Below are positions 1 through 9,216 of a stretch of 64,000 nt of DNA, piece by piece. This DNA is from Mesostigma viride (taxonomy: Eukaryota > Streptophyta > Mesostigmatophyceae > Mesostigmatales > Mesostigmataceae): contig RPFO01000643.1 of assembly GCA_009746045.1 (NCBI GenBank), forward strand, positions 513,089 through 577,088, read 5' to 3'. The translations under genes and the position numbers were made by a program. How positions within the stretch are numbered: position 1 is the first letter of the stretch; the number at the start of each line of letters is the position of its first letter. The notes beneath the pieces are model-generated. The model was not told the DNA's origin. It made no database searches and worked only from the letters and a program-made list of their open reading frames with translations.

Positions 1-984
1 AAAATTAGTGATATGTGGCGTGTCAAATTGGAACACGGTGTCGTCCACAGGCATCGAGCCGCCAAACACGTGTTTGTTTATTACGTGCGCCATCGTGTCG
101 ATGTCAGCGTCGGTAAGATCCAACTTCCCGTTCTTCATTAGCTGGTTCCGCGGCTTTCCCAAACGCGTCTCGAGTTCCTTTAGGACGTTTTTCCACGGAA
201 TTTCCATGTCATCGAGCGTGGGGAGAGTCTGTTCTGACCGTTGCCGGATATCCGTAGATGGCCGACGATCGAAATGGGCGCCGCGACGACGCGGTTCGTC
301 CAACAGGTCGCGGCCCTCCCTTTGCAAGGTGTCCAAGTACTGCGCCAACTCCGTCTCGAACTGCTCCCTGGTGGGAAACTCGGACGGGTCCAGTCCCGCG
401 GTGCGACGCTCAAAGAACTCGACGCGCGGGTCGGGCTCTTCGAACCGTCGCGTTCGAGGGTTGAACCACGTCTTCGTATCGTTCGGGTCCCTTTTTCGAC
501 TCAAGAACAGTCGCTCGTCGATCCTGTCCTGCAGCATTCGGTTCTTTCCTAGCAGCTCGTGTTTCTTGTCTAGGCGGTCCCATTCCGGACTGATCTTGTT
601 AATTTGCGATATTATCTCTTCCGACTTCTTAGAATCTGCAGGAGTCCTGTTAAATCTTGGAATTTTCTTTAACTCTTGGATAAGCGGTTTCGCCTGCTCC
701 TGTTTGATTTTGAGCAGCCCGCTCATGCCGGATTTCATCCCGCGCGGGTCGATCATGGGCTGTCCGGACCGTTTCGCGATGTCGCGGACGGCGTCCGCGG
801 GCAGCGATTTCCACACCTCGGGCGGGAGAGGCGGGCCGTCCGTCAGCCAGTCCCCCTGTCTCGCGACGTGAGTGGTCCTCCGTCGCTTCCGACACGCCAG
901 GTGGGTGGCGCACGTCTTGTACCCCTGGGCCGCGGGGTGGAGACACTGTCTCCCCTGCGTCGTGCGCCTGGTACAGCGAGCCAT
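1..984 (-). CDS. Zinc-knuckle N-terminus protein, unknown function (partial, 3' end outside window)
   Basis: An open frame of 328 codons reads leftward from an ATG at 984 and leaves the window without a stop, so the C-terminus is missing. The first 28 residues hold C4, C14, C25 and H28 in the pattern C-x9-C-x10-C-x2-H, followed by a run of arginines; this looks like a small zinc knuckle. The rest is mostly charged and helical, rich in Lys, Glu and Arg, with no domain I recognise. The next gene (1023-1622) and a mini-gene at 10679-10792 start with the same Cys/His spacing. It lies in tandem with 1023-1622, 38 bases apart. The long antisense frame over this region is a shadow. Confidence 0.75.
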   Translation of the reverse strand, partial: MARCTRRTTQGRQCLHPAAQGYKTCATHLACRKRRRTTHVARQGDWLTDGPPLPPEVWKSLPADAVRDIAKRSGQPMIDPRGMKSGMSGLLKIKQEQAKPLIQELKKIPRFNRTPADSKKSEEIISQINKISPEWDRLDKKHELLGKNRMLQDRIDERLFLSRKRDPNDTKTWFNPRTRRFEEPDPRVEFFERRTAGLDPSEFPTREQFETELAQYLDTLQREGRDLLDEPRRRGAHFDRRPSTDIRQRSEQTLPTLDDMEIPWKNVLKELETRLGKPRNQLMKNGKLDLTDADIDTMAHVINKHVFGGSMPVDDTVFQFDTPHITNF

Positions 985-1022
985 GTCCTAAAGGTGGCAG
1001 CGACAAAATCCCGGAAAGCGCG

Positions 1023-1622
1023 CTACCTGACGCGCGACTTTTTACGTCCGCCGCGAGTCGTCCGCGTTCTGGTTTTGGAACGCCGCACCCGGCGCTGGTT
1101 GTCCTCGTGGAAGTCCTCCAAGGCCAAGTCGTTTTCGATTTGCGGGGAATAATCTTTCGCAACATCCCTTAATGATGGACCGAGAGTGTGCACATCGCTA
1201 AATACCACGTCATCCGGGTGCACTCGTATGGGGTTGAACGGCTCTAAAGGACTTCCATCTAGAGCCTGTTGCGCCATTAACGCGTATGTCATGGCATCGA
1301 TTGCTTTCTTATGATGTATGTTGTTCAATTCGGCAAACTCGCCTCTTCGAAGCCTATCGCCTCTTTCGTCTAACGCGTTATTCATACCCTGGTCAAACGT
1401 GAGGAGCGCGTTGTTTTTTAACATGGTAGCGTACTCTTGCGCGTTCTCTGCTATATCCGCTGGGGTCTCCTCTCTTACCCATTGAGTACACTTCATGGTG
1501 GACCTCGCGCGGTGACCCTTCGGCTTCGTCTGTCGCGTCCGGTGCAGGTGGCACCCGCCTTTCGTGGACACCGCGTTTTCGCACCTCTTGCGCGTGGTGC
1601 TCGTGATCTTCCCGCACTTCAT
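1023..1622 (-). CDS. Zinc-knuckle protein with basic tail, unknown function
   Basis: This 199-residue protein opens with C3, C14, C24 and H27 (C-x10-C-x9-C-x2-H), nearly the same knuckle as its tandem neighbour at 1-984. The middle is helical and polar. The last 25 residues are strongly basic (many Arg/Lys with Thr), suggesting nucleic-acid binding or nuclear localisation. The start is the only ATG upstream of the Cys motif. A DNA- or RNA-associated role is inference from composition; no enzyme motif is visible. Confidence 0.75.
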   Translation of the reverse strand: MKCGKITSTTRKRCENAVSTKGGCHLHRTRQTKPKGHRARSTMKCTQWVREETPADIAENAQEYATMLKNNALLTFDQGMNNALDERGDRLRRGEFAELNNIHHKKAIDAMTYALMAQQALDGSPLEPFNPIRVHPDDVVFSDVHTLGPSLRDVAKDYSPQIENDLALEDFHEDNQRRVRRSKTRTRTTRGGRKKSRVR

Positions 1623-1706
1623 CCAGTCCTATACTAACCGCGCGAGACATTTTGTCCGCCGCGGTCCCGGGGTCGCGCATAATGTCTCGCCGTCTCTAAA
1701 CACGCC

Positions 1707-2126
1707 ATGAGACTGCTGAACTACACCTCCTTGCTCTTCCTGGCGCCGCTCGCGGAGGCCTGGAGAATTCAGCACACGCTCGTGATGCGGTACGGGATGG
1801 TCGCCCTCGCGGTCATGTCGCAAGTCAACCACTCCACGTACCACCCCGTCGCCAGAGGAGTGGACATCGCGGTCGCGCACTTCATGGTGCTGTACGCGCT
1901 CTGGTTAGCGGCCCTTTGCGAGGTGTGGTCGTGGAAAGTCCTGCTCATGGTCGGTTCGGTCGCGTACTCCGCCACCTCCTTCTGGATCCTCAAGTTGTCC
2001 CGTGACAGCGACTTCTTTCACGCCATCATACACGTGGCGACGAGCACGGGATCGTACTGTTTCATTTCCGAGCCGGTGTGCATCCCCTCGCACGCGAACG
2101 ATACGTGTCCGCTCGTTGACGCGTGA
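1707..2126 (+). CDS. Multi-pass membrane protein, unknown function
   Basis: This 139-residue protein is mostly hydrophobic, with about four candidate membrane segments near residues 23-40, 52-73, 74-96 and 103-120. Polar histidines are placed in or next to the membrane: two in a loop near residues 42-46 and an H-x3-H pair near residue 104. That recalls membrane hydrolases of the ceramidase/PAQR (CREST) group, but the protein is short and the likeness is weak. It is transcribed divergently from 1023-1622 across an 84-base gap. Confidence 0.7.
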   Translation: MRLLNYTSLLFLAPLAEAWRIQHTLVMRYGMVALAVMSQVNHSTYHPVARGVDIAVAHFMVLYALWLAALCEVWSWKVLLMVGSVAYSATSFWILKLSRDSDFFHAIIHVATSTGSYCFISEPVCIPSHANDTCPLVDA

Positions 2127-2159
2127 ACCGTTATTATCTCCCCGTTCACCAAACGCGAG

Positions 2160-2681
2160 ATGGACATCGACAAGTTCATAGACGGTCTGCCCGTGTACGA
2201 GCTCGGGCCGCACTTCCACGCGGACGCCGTCAAGATCATAGAGACGCCGCCGCGCACGGAGATAGGGGAAGGGTGGACGAAGTGCGTCTCGTACGAGCCA
2301 GAATCTCGCTACATCATCAATTACCTCAACGCGTTCGAGATAGACGGGGAGACGGGGTGGTACGTGTTCACCCCTCCGCGCTGGCCCTCGTGCGACGTGA
2401 TTCAGGGGATACAGAGCGACGCGAAGATCCGCGCCGTCATCGGGGACGAGGAGTTCGATCCCGAGGACCTGACGATCGTGAACTGCGTCGATTCGCGCAC
2501 GTACACGGGCTTGCGGGTGTACCTGGACCCCACCATGCCCGTGCGGACGTTCTACGTGACGTACCGGTGCTACCTGTTCGATCGCGCGAACCGGGAGCTG
2601 GTCCGAGCGGCGGACGAGGTGTGCACGAAGACGCACGTGTACAAGGACGGACGGATCACTCGCCGCGTGGAGATGATTTGA
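2160..2681 (+). CDS. Conserved-looking hypothetical protein
   Basis: This 173-residue soluble protein begins at an ATG 33 bases after the preceding membrane-protein gene on the same strand. Composition is typical of a folded mixed alpha/beta protein, with many Tyr, Val and Asp and four Cys. No motif is recognised. The long antisense frame across 1905-2834 is rich in Arg and Val and is rejected as its shadow. Confidence 0.7.
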   Translation: MDIDKFIDGLPVYELGPHFHADAVKIIETPPRTEIGEGWTKCVSYEPESRYIINYLNAFEIDGETGWYVFTPPRWPSCDVIQGIQSDAKIRAVIGDEEFDPEDLTIVNCVDSRTYTGLRVYLDPTMPVRTFYVTYRCYLFDRANRELVRAADEVCTKTHVYKDGRITRRVEMI

Positions 2682-2779
2682 TAGCCGCGACGTAGCAGTG
2701 ATACACGCATGACACGTGGCAGCTGTTCGAGTGGTACACGCATCAAACCCGGCGAAAACTACTCCAGCGCACCTTCGGG

Positions 2780-2787
2780 TATAAAAA
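2780..2787 (+). promoter_or_regulatory. TATA box of the BRO-N gene
   Basis: A TATAAAAA element lies 58 bases before the ATG at 2846. The same arrangement occurs before 3938, 17878, 44636 (minus), 54919 and 55649. The frame also extends up to a GTG at 2807, only 20 bases from the TATA box and so probably upstream of or at the transcription start; this supports 2846 as the true start. Confidence 0.6.
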
Positions 2788-2845
2788 GGAGAGAATCGTC
2801 CAACTCGTGAGGAAATCGTCTCCGCCTCTGTCATCCTCGGTGGAA

Positions 2846-3706
2846 ATGTCGTCGCGGGTGGCCATGGCGGCCATCGTGAAGTACCTTACCCCGACCGACG
2901 GGTCCGAGGACGACCCTAGAATCGCTGGCAAGATCCGCGTGACACCTGACGGGAGAATTTCTATCTTCGACACACTGGCCTGCTGCGGATTCAAGAATCC
3001 ACGTGATATATGGTCGAAGCTCCAGAAGGCACATTCCGAGGTTGTATCTATTAGCGACAACTTCAAATTTCCAGGTCCCGGGCAGCGAGACACCCCGGTG
3101 ACCGACCGTCAGGGGTTGACGAAGATCATCATGCTTCTTCCGGGCAAGCTCGCCGCCAAGTTCCGGGACAGCATCTCCATCCTGCTCGAGCGGTACCTGA
3201 ACGCGGACCGCTCGCTGGCCGAGGACATCCTGAAGCGGGCCGACGCCAAGGACGGGGTGTTGGCGAACTTGAACGAGCATCCCCGCATCCAGAGCTCGCA
3301 CACGACCAAGGAGCTGAACGCCACCATCAAGGACTACATGGACAAGAACAAAGGATGCGGCATGCTGTACCCCCGCGTCCACGACACGAACAACGTCACG
3401 GTCACCGGCAAGACGACGGCGCAGTTGCGCGAGTTGTACAGCGCGTCCGGCTCGACCAGGGACGCGAACACGAGGGGGCAGAGTCTGGCGATGGCCTACA
3501 TCCAGTGGAGGGAGACCGAGCGGATCCGGAAGACGGGGGACAACCCCGTGGCCGTCTCCAAGGAGACAGGCGGGATCTTCGCACAAATCTTCAAGGCGGA
3601 CGGTCTGCATGCTGACGTGGCGGACGCGGAGTGCGTCAAGGACAACAAGAAGGTGATGCGGCTGAAACAGATGGAGGAGCGCGACGCCAAGCGGATCCGG
3701 CAGTAG
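2846..3706 (+). CDS. BRO-N family protein
   Basis: This 286-residue protein has a BRO-N-like N-terminal half. A segment of about 100 residues contains the typical run of short strands and helices ending in a basic and hydrophobic helix (residues about 20-125, with FKFPGPGQRDTPVTD as the loop before the last strand and helix). The C-terminal half is charged and helical and ends in a Lys/Arg-rich tail. BRO-N domains are known from baculoviruses, nucleocytoviruses and phages as DNA-binding modules, usually in multigene families. A TATA box lies 58 bases upstream and a perfect hairpin follows the stop by 24 bases, so this looks like a self-contained transcription unit. Confidence 0.7.
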   Translation: MSSRVAMAAIVKYLTPTDGSEDDPRIAGKIRVTPDGRISIFDTLACCGFKNPRDIWSKLQKAHSEVVSISDNFKFPGPGQRDTPVTDRQGLTKIIMLLPGKLAAKFRDSISILLERYLNADRSLAEDILKRADAKDGVLANLNEHPRIQSSHTTKELNATIKDYMDKNKGCGMLYPRVHDTNNVTVTGKTTAQLRELYSASGSTRDANTRGQSLAMAYIQWRETERIRKTGDNPVAVSKETGGIFAQIFKADGLHADVADAECVKDNKKVMRLKQMEERDAKRIRQ

Positions 3707-3730
3707 CGCCGCGCTAGTTCAGAACCATCC

Positions 3731-3759
3731 GGAAGTGTGTCAAACCATAACACACTTCC
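3731..3759. terminator. Hairpin after the BRO-N gene
   Basis: A perfect 10-bp inverted repeat (GGAAGTGTGT, 9-base loop, ACACACTTCC) lies 24 bases downstream of the stop at 3706, inside a 231-base intergenic region. Hairpins mark transcript 3' ends in some nucleocytoviruses (established for mimivirus); a similar role here is inference. Confidence 0.5.
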
Positions 3760-3899
3760 GCTTCCCTAGACCGGCAAGGTCTCATTAAGATCATCCAACT
3801 GCGCCAGTTCCGACCTCAATCAAGTGTCATCAGCCTGCTTACACTTCAAATTCCCAAGAAATTTAAAGAGCGCCGCGCCACTCTGGGTGGCCGGGCGAC

Positions 3900-3907
3900 C
3901 ATAAAAG
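3900..3907 (+). promoter_or_regulatory. TATA-like box (CATAAAAG)
   Basis: CATAAAAG lies 30 bases before the ATG at 3938. The same CATAAAAG form is used before the gene at 55649. Confidence 0.5.
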
Positions 3908-3937
3908 CGGGTCCGTGCGTCCATCTCGCATCGAGCC

Positions 3938-4783
3938 ATGGAGGACGAGCCGGACTTGCGCCGTGTGAGCGGCATCCTGTGCGAGGTCATGGCGGACCCC
4001 GCGCTCACCGCCGCCTTGTCGACCGCGTGTCGCGAGATGCGAGCCACTCTCAAGCCTCTCGTCCCGCTCTCTCTGCACCGATGGCTGACGTTTACCGCCG
4101 CGGACGTCGATCAGATCTCGGCGTCTCTCCTCCCCCTTTTCGACGACATCGTGAGGACCGTGGCCGAGGGGGACAAGGACAGGTGGACCAAGGCGTGGGA
4201 CGGTATCAAACCCGCTCGCTCGACGGGATGGACCAGGCTGTCGAACAAGCACCTCCCTCTCTACCGCCTGCCTCACTTTCACGGGATGTTTCGATACGAC
4301 CGGGCGATCCAAGGAAAGGTCCTCGATAAGATCTCCTCGCTCATGAAGAACGACCGGTTCGACAAGCAGACGCGCAACGACGTCAAACAGATGTTCTGGA
4401 AATGGATCCACGTCCCCGTCGGTCACTTCCCCGTGGTCCTGGACCTGCTCAGCAGGATCACGGACGCCGACTCGTTTCGGGCGTTCGCGCCCTTGGTAGC
4501 GACCATGGTCATCTCGACGCTCGACACGAACGACGCGTGGAACCCGTGGTTCGTCCCGACGGTGCTCGTGTACGCGCAGGTGTACCTCCAATGGAGGTCG
4601 AAGACGGACGTCGTGTCGCTCACGGACCATCTGTTCATGGAGTTGCTGTACCGGCCGTACCGCGCGCGGTGGTTCTGGAAGAACTTCGAAACCATCCGTG
4701 AAAAAAAGCTCGACGTCCCGCCGCCCGCGACCATCGGCGCGATGTCGCTGGTGGAGACGATTGTGCACGCGAACCTTTCGTAG
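3938..4783 (+). CDS. Hypothetical protein, helical
   Basis: This 281-residue protein is mainly alpha-helical and soluble, rich in Trp, Leu, Arg and Asp, with a Trp/Arg/Tyr-rich C-terminal third. No domain is recognised. It starts at the first ATG after a TATA-like box and ends 33 bases before the convergent gene at 4817. It may be a leucine-rich helical adaptor; that is a guess from composition only. Confidence 0.7.
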   Translation: MEDEPDLRRVSGILCEVMADPALTAALSTACREMRATLKPLVPLSLHRWLTFTAADVDQISASLLPLFDDIVRTVAEGDKDRWTKAWDGIKPARSTGWTRLSNKHLPLYRLPHFHGMFRYDRAIQGKVLDKISSLMKNDRFDKQTRNDVKQMFWKWIHVPVGHFPVVLDLLSRITDADSFRAFAPLVATMVISTLDTNDAWNPWFVPTVLVYAQVYLQWRSKTDVVSLTDHLFMELLYRPYRARWFWKNFETIREKKLDVPPPATIGAMSLVETIVHANLS

Positions 4784-4786
4784 ATG

Positions 4787-4810
4787 CTTTTTATTATTGA
4801 TGAATAAAAG
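4787..4810. terminator. Shared AT-rich hairpin / poly(A) signal between convergent genes
   Basis: The 33 bases between the convergent stops at 4783 and 4817 contain CTTTTTATT and AATAAAAG around a short loop. This gives an almost perfect AT-rich stem and places AATAAA on the plus strand and a matching signal on the minus strand. It is well placed to serve both transcripts. Confidence 0.45.
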
Positions 4811-4816
4811 TTTCGT

Positions 4817-7800
4817 TCACAATGAGTTTCCATCGTCTTCGTCGTAGTCCGCGGCCCCGTCCTCGTCGTCGTACGCGCCTTCGTCGCTCAACATCGTAAC
4901 GGACGCGGACCGCGGAGAATGACGCAAGCGCCGAAGAGCCTGGAAGTGCCCGCCGTCCGCCGGGCCCGAGAACACCAGGTGGATCGGCGACTTGGCACCG
5001 CCGCCGTACGTCTCCCTGTGTTCGGTCGTCGTCCCGGGCGTCACTCGATGAATCACGATGGGCCTCTTCAAGAACGCGGCGGCGGCCAGGATCTCGGGCC
5101 TCTGTGCGAACTCCCCGTCGCGGGATTGCGTGGCCTGGTAACGTTGCAGGATGTCCGCTGCCGGATGCCCCTCGTCCCCGCTCTCCCACCGCTCCTGTCT
5201 GACGATGTACTGCTGGATATCGCTCGGAATCCCGTTCACGATCGCGCGGCGGAGACGTCGCGCCATTTCGCGCGCCTCGGAGTCGGGGAGCGGCGTCCCC
5301 GTGTCGTCTTGATGTCCCGCTTGCGCCAACGCGAGATAGAAACAGTCCCCTCCGCCGCTGTTCGGGACGGGGACGAACTGTTTGGCGAAGTGGTCCCTGG
5401 CCGTGATCGGAACGTCCTTTCGCGACGTGTTCAGCATCCCCCTCTCTTTCATATCCTTGATCATAATTGATTTGTTTTTTACCGACGGCGAAAAATAGCG
5501 TCGAGTTTTGTGTTGATCCGCCCCGAACTCGTGAAAAGCGTTATACATCCGCATCGCTGCATCGTCGACTCCTGCTATTTTCATATTGCTCGCCTGCTGC
5601 GAGTCTCTCGTGCTATAATAAACTCGCCTGTTTACGAGTTGCGTGAACAAATCATCTGGCTTCGTTGGGTCTGGTTCAAGGGCCCGTCTAAGTTTCGAAA
5701 CATTGCCCGCAGTCAATTGCGCGGAAGTCGGGATTACATCGAGTGTGTAGAACTGTCTACCCCCTCCCCGCACCAATCGCTGTCTTATTTTCGAATTCGG
5801 TTCGAAGAGACCTTCGTTGATCATCTCGTCTATTTTTTTTGCGTTCTCGTTCGGTTTAGTTTTTGAGCCGCGAGCGGGTTTTAATCCGATCTCTAAAAAC
5901 CCCGCTTTGTTCTTTTTACGGGGTTTTATTTTCATCGCCTGGAGCTTTCGTTGTTCCTCTTCTTTTGCAACGGCCTCTTGTTCTCGTTTTATCTCCTCTT
6001 CTTCCCCTCTTTTCATCTTCAGAGCATGTGCGGCCTTAGCTGCCAAAAGTTCTTTATAATTTCCGTCATCTTTTTTCTTTTGGAACGCTTTTATAATTAC
6101 ATCTAAATCAAGCACGTCGCCTCCTCTTTGTTCAATCAATTTCGCCATCTCTGCAGCGACTTCCTCATTGTTTCTCTCTAACATGGCAACGTGGAGGATC
6201 TCGTCCATATTGCGCTTCTCTCTAGCCTCTAGGTTTGCACGCGTAATAGGCTCGCGCATTTTTCTGGGCAGCGTTGGTGCTTCATCCTCCTCCTTTTTTA
6301 CAGTCGACGGCGGTGCTGCCTTTTTCCCCGGCGGGGGTGGGGGCGGAGGGGGTGCTCCCTGTTTACTTGGCGGGGGAGGAGGAGGATGTGGTCCCTTTTT
6401 ACCTGGCGGGGGAGGAGGAGGAGGTGGCCCCTTTTTACCTGGCGGGGGCGGAGGAGGAGGAGGTCCCTCTTTTGTGGGCGTAGGGGTGGCGGATTGAGAA
6501 ACGGCACTCTCACTCAATTGATCGGCTTTGTTTCGAGCCTGCGGATATAAAACCAAGGCGCGCTCAAGGATCTCCGGATGTTGAAACACAAACAAATCTT
6601 CTCCGTGCAATCTTATGATGCCGTTGTTCTGTAACGCTTCTTGACGCATCCTCGCAATGTTATTACTCGCTTCCACTCTGCTCACTATCGCGTCGTAATC
6701 GCTCCTCGGTATATTGATGTGCGGTATTTGCGTCCACAAAGGTTTCCGACCCTCGGGTGGTTTCATTTGTTCTTTATAAGCATTGGTAAATGCTATCTCG
6801 AGAGTTTGTTCCAGTTTGGAGTCCAAGCGTTTATCAATAGGGTCGGGATTGGTTGGATCTTTGAATATTTCTTTCAGAACGTCGACGATACCGACTATTG
6901 ATGATGGCGGAAGAAAGAAGTCCGTGTACAAGCCATTTTCGTCTACATTAGGGGCGGTACGATCGAATTTATCCAACTCCGCGTTTAGAGTATCTATGTT
7001 TTTCTTGTCTTTCGTGATCTCTTCGTACATTTTGTTGTATGGCATGACTTCCACTCTTAAAAGTTTTGCTTGTTCTGGTGTCATTGTCACGTCTCTGTAC
7101 ATCTGCGGCGAATGTTTGGCGATCGAAAGGATATTTATCGCTATATTTAAAAGTTCGCTTTTCTTGAGCGGTTCCGAGGGGTGCAACGCGGTCAAATCTC
7201 CTGCAGCCGCGCGTTCGTAGCGATCCAGATCCTCTTGTGTTCGTTCTAAAGAATCTTTGTCGAAGTTTCGAAGTCTGTTCTCAAAATCCTTGTTTTTGTT
7301 TTCTTTCGGTCGGCCTTTTACGTCCCAGTATATTTTCCACTCGTCGTCGGTAAGCTTTAGAAAGGGAGGGAGGTCGTTATAAATTTCCCATCGGAGCGTT
7401 TGAATTTGATTAGAGTCCCGATAGGGATGCGGTTGCGGCGTCCACGACAAGTCGATCCCTCCTACGGCCTTTGTGCCTTTCCAGATAGTCCCGAACTTGT
7501 CCTTTCTTAACGCCGGCTGAGCAGGTCCGCGAGGCGGAGGAATTTTGGGAGGCGCTTTGGGAGGCCCTTTAGGAGGCCCGTTAGGGGGCGCTCCGACCGC
7601 AGGAATATCCGCCTGTCCAGGGGTGTTACCCGGAGGCTTCAGATACATTTCGTCTTTGGCGATTTCGTTTCGCATTGCTTGCCGGTCGACGTCTGAAAAG
7701 CGCTGGTCATCAGCTAGCTTTTTTAAAGCCTCGATTTTCAGTCCCAACAGATGTCGAAGGTCGACGCCGGACTTCTCGTAGTAAGCCTTTGCGGAAATCC

Positions 7801-9196
7801 GTATTTTATCATTAGCTTCCCTATTTCCCGATATGATATCGAGTTCTTTTTTCAATTTGTCCTTCAGATAGTTGTCCATATCTTTAAACTTTTTCATAAT
7901 TCGGTTCTCGGTTTCTACGTCGTAGTTTTCAGGGTCGACCTTTGTTTCAAAGCGGTCAGAAAACGCTTGTTGGACTTCCGCGATCCATTTATCCGCGACG
8001 TTTTGAGTTCGCGACATAACTTCGTCGACCTGACTGGATAAAAACGGAAACTCGTCTTTCATTTCCTCAGCGCGTGCTTTGCTGTATGCTCTGTTTTTAC
8101 GCAATACCTCTACTGCCATTAAGGCGTTTACCTTTGCAGCCTCTATAGAACTATCTTTGTTAGCTATGTTTTCTAAATACGAGGGTACGTTATTCATACC
8201 GCTCTCAAAGTCTTCGACGTACGCCTCTAACGCTTTCTCTCCTTGCGACACCCACATTTCAGCGTCATCGGCGATTTCCGTAGGACTCGCGGATTTTGTC
8301 GAAGGGTCTTTTTTTATGTCGACATCTTTTTTTTCGGACGGGGAATCTTTTGGTGGAGGGATCTCTTGAAGGGCATCGGATGATCCGTTTTCTGGATTGT
8401 TGGGTGTCAGCTTCGGCACGTTGGATGGGTCGTCTAAAGGCAGATCCGGAGAGTGCACGAACGCGTTCTTGATGGGGCCTATAAGATTCGTGTCTCCTCC
8501 CGGTTCTTCTAGAGGTACCAGCATCCCTTTGTCGGCAGTGACGGATTGGTCGTTCGCCGGATTCGGTGGTTTTTCATCTCGAGGAGAGCGGAGTGGTTCC
8601 TTTACTGGATCAATAAACGCTGGCTCTTGAGGCGGTTCGTCGACTGTTGCCTGATTCTTTGGAGGCTCTTCGGAAGGTGTATCTTTCTCAAGCGGCGGTT
8701 GATTGACGGGGAGTGGTGGCTCCTTCACGGGCTCATCGGCCACGGGCGCGCCGGGGAGCGGTTCCTCTGGCGGTCCAGGAAGAGCGGACGGTTTGTCGGC
8801 TGCGGGTGGTTCCTCTGGCGGGCCAGGAATAGTGGACGGTTTGTCGGCTGCGGGTGGTTCCTCTGGCGGGCCAGAAAGCGAAGTGGACGGTTTGTCGGCT
8901 GCGGGTGGTTCCTTTTTAGGAGACACGGGTGGTGGCGGGATCGGAGGTGTCGGAGGAGCTACGTACGGAATGTCGGAGAGCGACACGGCGGTGGGGTAAC
9001 CGCGATCCGATCCCAGCCCGCCGAAGTCCCCGCCTCCGTGTACGATCTTGTCAGTGTACGGATTCGACGACAGACCCAGGGAGTAAAGATCTAGAAGATC
9101 TCCGAGCTTTCTAGAAGGTCGTCGAGTGTACAGTGTTTTTTCGAGAGACAACCCGTTCGAGTACGCACGGGCTATAAGTTCGTCCAAGGCATCCAT
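4817..9196 (-). CDS. Giant Pro-rich coiled-coil protein with C-terminal OTU cysteine protease
   Basis: This 1459-residue multidomain protein has four parts. Residues about 80-330 are Pro/Glu-rich and carry three near-identical copies of a 13-residue unit (GPPEEPPAADKPS). The middle (about 330-900) is charged and helical, probably coiled coil. Residues about 905-962 are a formin FH1-like region with several runs of 6-8 prolines separated by GKK or SKQ. The C-terminal 180 residues match OTU deubiquitinases: GGGDC with nucleophile Cys about 1285, and GGHF with His about 1417, followed by an acidic tail. FH1-type prolines bind profilin in host proteins, and OTU proteases cut ubiquitin chains. Base composition is more AT-rich over the middle than over the OTU part. 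Whether it is packaged in virions is unknown. Confidence 0.8.
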   Translation of the reverse strand: MDALDELIARAYSNGLSLEKTLYTRRPSRKLGDLLDLYSLGLSSNPYTDKIVHGGGDFGGLGSDRGYPTAVSLSDIPYVAPPTPPIPPPPVSPKKEPPAADKPSTSLSGPPEEPPAADKPSTIPGPPEEPPAADKPSALPGPPEEPLPGAPVADEPVKEPPLPVNQPPLEKDTPSEEPPKNQATVDEPPQEPAFIDPVKEPLRSPRDEKPPNPANDQSVTADKGMLVPLEEPGGDTNLIGPIKNAFVHSPDLPLDDPSNVPKLTPNNPENGSSDALQEIPPPKDSPSEKKDVDIKKDPSTKSASPTEIADDAEMWVSQGEKALEAYVEDFESGMNNVPSYLENIANKDSSIEAAKVNALMAVEVLRKNRAYSKARAEEMKDEFPFLSSQVDEVMSRTQNVADKWIAEVQQAFSDRFETKVDPENYDVETENRIMKKFKDMDNYLKDKLKKELDIISGNREANDKIRISAKAYYEKSGVDLRHLLGLKIEALKKLADDQRFSDVDRQAMRNEIAKDEMYLKPPGNTPGQADIPAVGAPPNGPPKGPPKAPPKIPPPRGPAQPALRKDKFGTIWKGTKAVGGIDLSWTPQPHPYRDSNQIQTLRWEIYNDLPPFLKLTDDEWKIYWDVKGRPKENKNKDFENRLRNFDKDSLERTQEDLDRYERAAAGDLTALHPSEPLKKSELLNIAINILSIAKHSPQMYRDVTMTPEQAKLLRVEVMPYNKMYEEITKDKKNIDTLNAELDKFDRTAPNVDENGLYTDFFLPPSSIVGIVDVLKEIFKDPTNPDPIDKRLDSKLEQTLEIAFTNAYKEQMKPPEGRKPLWTQIPHINIPRSDYDAIVSRVEASNNIARMRQEALQNNGIIRLHGEDLFVFQHPEILERALVLYPQARNKADQLSESAVSQSATPTPTKEGPPPPPPPPGKKGPPPPPPPPGKKGPHPPPPPPSKQGAPPPPPPPPGKKAAPPSTVKKEEDEAPTLPRKMREPITRANLEAREKRNMDEILHVAMLERNNEEVAAEMAKLIEQRGGDVLDLDVIIKAFQKKKDDGNYKELLAAKAAHALKMKRGEEEEIKREQEAVAKEEEQRKLQAMKIKPRKKNKAGFLEIGLKPARGSKTKPNENAKKIDEMINEGLFEPNSKIRQRLVRGGGRQFYTLDVIPTSAQLTAGNVSKLRRALEPDPTKPDDLFTQLVNRRVYYSTRDSQQASNMKIAGVDDAAMRMYNAFHEFGADQHKTRRYFSPSVKNKSIMIKDMKERGMLNTSRKDVPITARDHFAKQFVPVPNSGGGDCFYLALAQAGHQDDTGTPLPDSEAREMARRLRRAIVNGIPSDIQQYIVRQERWESGDEGHPAADILQRYQATQSRDGEFAQRPEILAAAAFLKRPIVIHRVTPGTTTEHRETYGGGAKSPIHLVFSGPADGGHFQALRRLRHSPRSASVTMLSDEGAYDDEDGAADYDEDDGNSL
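8740..8925 (-). repeat. Tandem Pro/Glu coding repeat
   Basis: Three close copies of a roughly 40-60 base unit encode GPPEEPPAADKPS-like peptides near the N-terminus of the OTU protein. The copies share long identical stretches of nucleotides, which points to recent duplication within the gene. Confidence 0.7.
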
Positions 9197-9216
9197 ATAT
9201 TTGTAGCGGAGGTATT

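Noticed and set aside
8-871. 287-codon plus-strand frame at the left edge
   Set aside because: It starts with GTG and is Ser/Arg/Phe-rich; the minus frame from ATG 984 has better coding character and shares its Cys/His motif with two other proteins.
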